In this document: one piece after another, positions 39,069 through 39,936 of the stretch | Numbering within the stretch: the first letter of the stretch is position 1 | Layout: every line of letters begins with the position of its first letter | Virus record (IMG/VR): IMGVR_UViG_3300036886_000082 | Location: 1 to 39,936 of that record | Strand: one strand, 5' to 3' | Length of the DNA stretch: 39,936 nucleotides | DNA from: a virus | Made by a program: the position numbers and the translations under genes | Notes under the pieces: model-generated | Seen by the model: only the letters and a program-made list of their open reading frames with translations | Told to the model about the DNA's origin: nothing | The model's database searches: none

Positions 39069-39893
39069 ATGTCAGAAAAAAACATTAATTCAAAATCTTC
39101 ATATGCTGTACTCCCATCATTTGTTATGGATGATGACAATCTCAATGAGGGGGCCAAAATCCTTTATGCCAGAATATCTATGTATTCACAAGAAGGCAGA
39201 TGTTGGGCTTCTAATGACCATTTTGCAGAAAAACAACAAGTAACAACTCGTTGCATTCAAAAATGGCTAGCTGAATTAAAGGATGCTGGATATATCGAAG
39301 TTGATATCGAAAAAGGTGGATTCCAAACCAAACGTGATATATGGATTGTGAACGACTTTAAAAAAATGTTTACGAGACGCACTGTAGTTCGTCCCGAAGC
39401 GAACGGTAGTTCGCCCTCTCCTGAACCACAGTTCACCCATATAAATACAAGTGATATAAATATAAAAGAACAACAACAGCCTGCTGCTGTTTTTTATTTT
39501 GATATCCTTGAAAAAGTGTCTATCTCTGGCGATGAAAAAGTCTGGCTTTCACAACATTTTCCTGTTGAAGATATACAAATTGCCATTGATTGGGCTACCC
39601 ATCCCAACACAGTTCTTTCTAAGCCTTTAGCTGCTGCTCTAAAATGGGCCTGTAAAGCCAAGCCAATTATCCAGGAAACCCTTGAAGAAAAAATTACTTC
39701 TAATAAGAAATATACCGAGGAATTATCAAAAATTCATACCTCAAAGCACTATAAACTTGAAGCTTATAACACCAATGCTTATATTGAACCTCTTCAAAAT
39801 GGCTCTGTCTGTGTTATCAAATATGATGAAACTGGATTCAAAGAGATTCTAAAGAAGGAACTTATTCAACGTGGATTTGACTTGCCCATTTAA
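39069..39893 (+). CDS. Replication initiator-like protein with winged HTH, 274 aa
   Basis: AGAGGAA precedes the ATG. The N-terminus (SSYAVLPSFVMDDDNLNEGAKILYARISMYSQEG) and the CWASNDHFAEKQQVTTRCIQKWLAELKDAGYIEV helix-turn-helix, with a wing, match phage and plasmid replication initiators of the O-protein kind. After a linker rich in Pro and Gln (about residues 113-140) comes a helical C-terminal region. It probably binds the origin and recruits host helicase; that is inference. Its stop lies in the terminal repeat, so the gene crosses the contig ends. Confidence 0.65.
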   Translation: MSEKNINSKSSYAVLPSFVMDDDNLNEGAKILYARISMYSQEGRCWASNDHFAEKQQVTTRCIQKWLAELKDAGYIEVDIEKGGFQTKRDIWIVNDFKKMFTRRTVVRPEANGSSPSPEPQFTHINTSDINIKEQQQPAAVFYFDILEKVSISGDEKVWLSQHFPVEDIQIAIDWATHPNTVLSKPLAAALKWACKAKPIIQETLEEKITSNKKYTEELSKIHTSKHYKLEAYNTNAYIEPLQNGSVCVIKYDETGFKEILKKELIQRGFDLPI

Positions 39894-39936
39894 ATTGAAT
39901 ACAACGAACTAGCACAACCCCAATGACCCAAGCCAG
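39841..39936. repeat. Terminal direct repeat, right copy
   Basis: This is an exact copy of bases 1-96. It contains the 3' end and stop codon of the replication initiator-like gene, followed by the leader of the small gene that begins at 99 in the left copy. Joining the two copies gives a continuous rightward gene order across the contig ends, which supports circular closure. Confidence 0.95.

Overview
The window looks like one complete, AT-rich genome of a short-tailed (podovirus-type) tailed phage. Bases 1-96 are repeated exactly at 39841-39936, and the last gene (39069-39893) runs through that repeat, so the unique sequence is 39,840 bp and closes into a circle or has a short terminal repeat. 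The set of virion genes is terminase, a long portal, a scaffold-like protein, an N4-gp56-like capsid protein, neck and nozzle-like proteins, glycine-rich ejection-type proteins and fibres. No sheath, tube or tape-measure gene is seen. The host is probably Gram-negative (a lipobox lipoprotein and Shine-Dalgarno starts), but I cannot name it. No integrase, DNA polymerase, RNA polymerase, tRNA or recognisable endolysin was found.

Layout. 99-1257 is a rightward run of small genes with a RusA-like resolvase. 1235-2074 is a leftward run of four small genes. A symmetrical inverted repeat at 2162-2222 precedes a ParB-like protein and a DNA methyltransferase whose gene contains an HNH endonuclease nested in another frame. 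4493-31556 is the rightward packaging and virion block: terS (4879), terL (5636), portal (7356), scaffold (10934), GroES-like protein (11575), capsid gene split by a group I intron with a LAGLIDADG endonuclease (12023-13790), neck and tail (13793-21042), ejection-type proteins (21065-24324) and fibres (24904-31556). Three leftward islands interrupt it: 5232-5621, 10170-10851 and 24321-24776, the last headed by an HTH regulator with its own promoter.

31525-34455 is a leftward operon of small accessory genes. It starts from a promoter at 34478-34507 and holds a possible origin at 33247-33423 (GC hairpin, three TACCGT units, three 22-bp iterons). 34583-35870 is a short rightward run of small proteins including a lipoprotein. 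It converges on the leftward replication and recombination genes (38107 down to 36091, including an SSB-like protein) over a hairpin-dense region with crossing terminators. At 38108-38220 a divergent control region separates that block from a Cro-like HTH protein and a replication initiator-like winged-helix protein, which closes the circle.

The most unusual points are the HNH gene nested inside a methyltransferase frame that stays open across it, the intron in the capsid gene whose endonuclease ORF overlaps the ribozyme core, a phage GroES-like protein immediately before the capsid gene, and several undescribed symmetrical non-coding elements.
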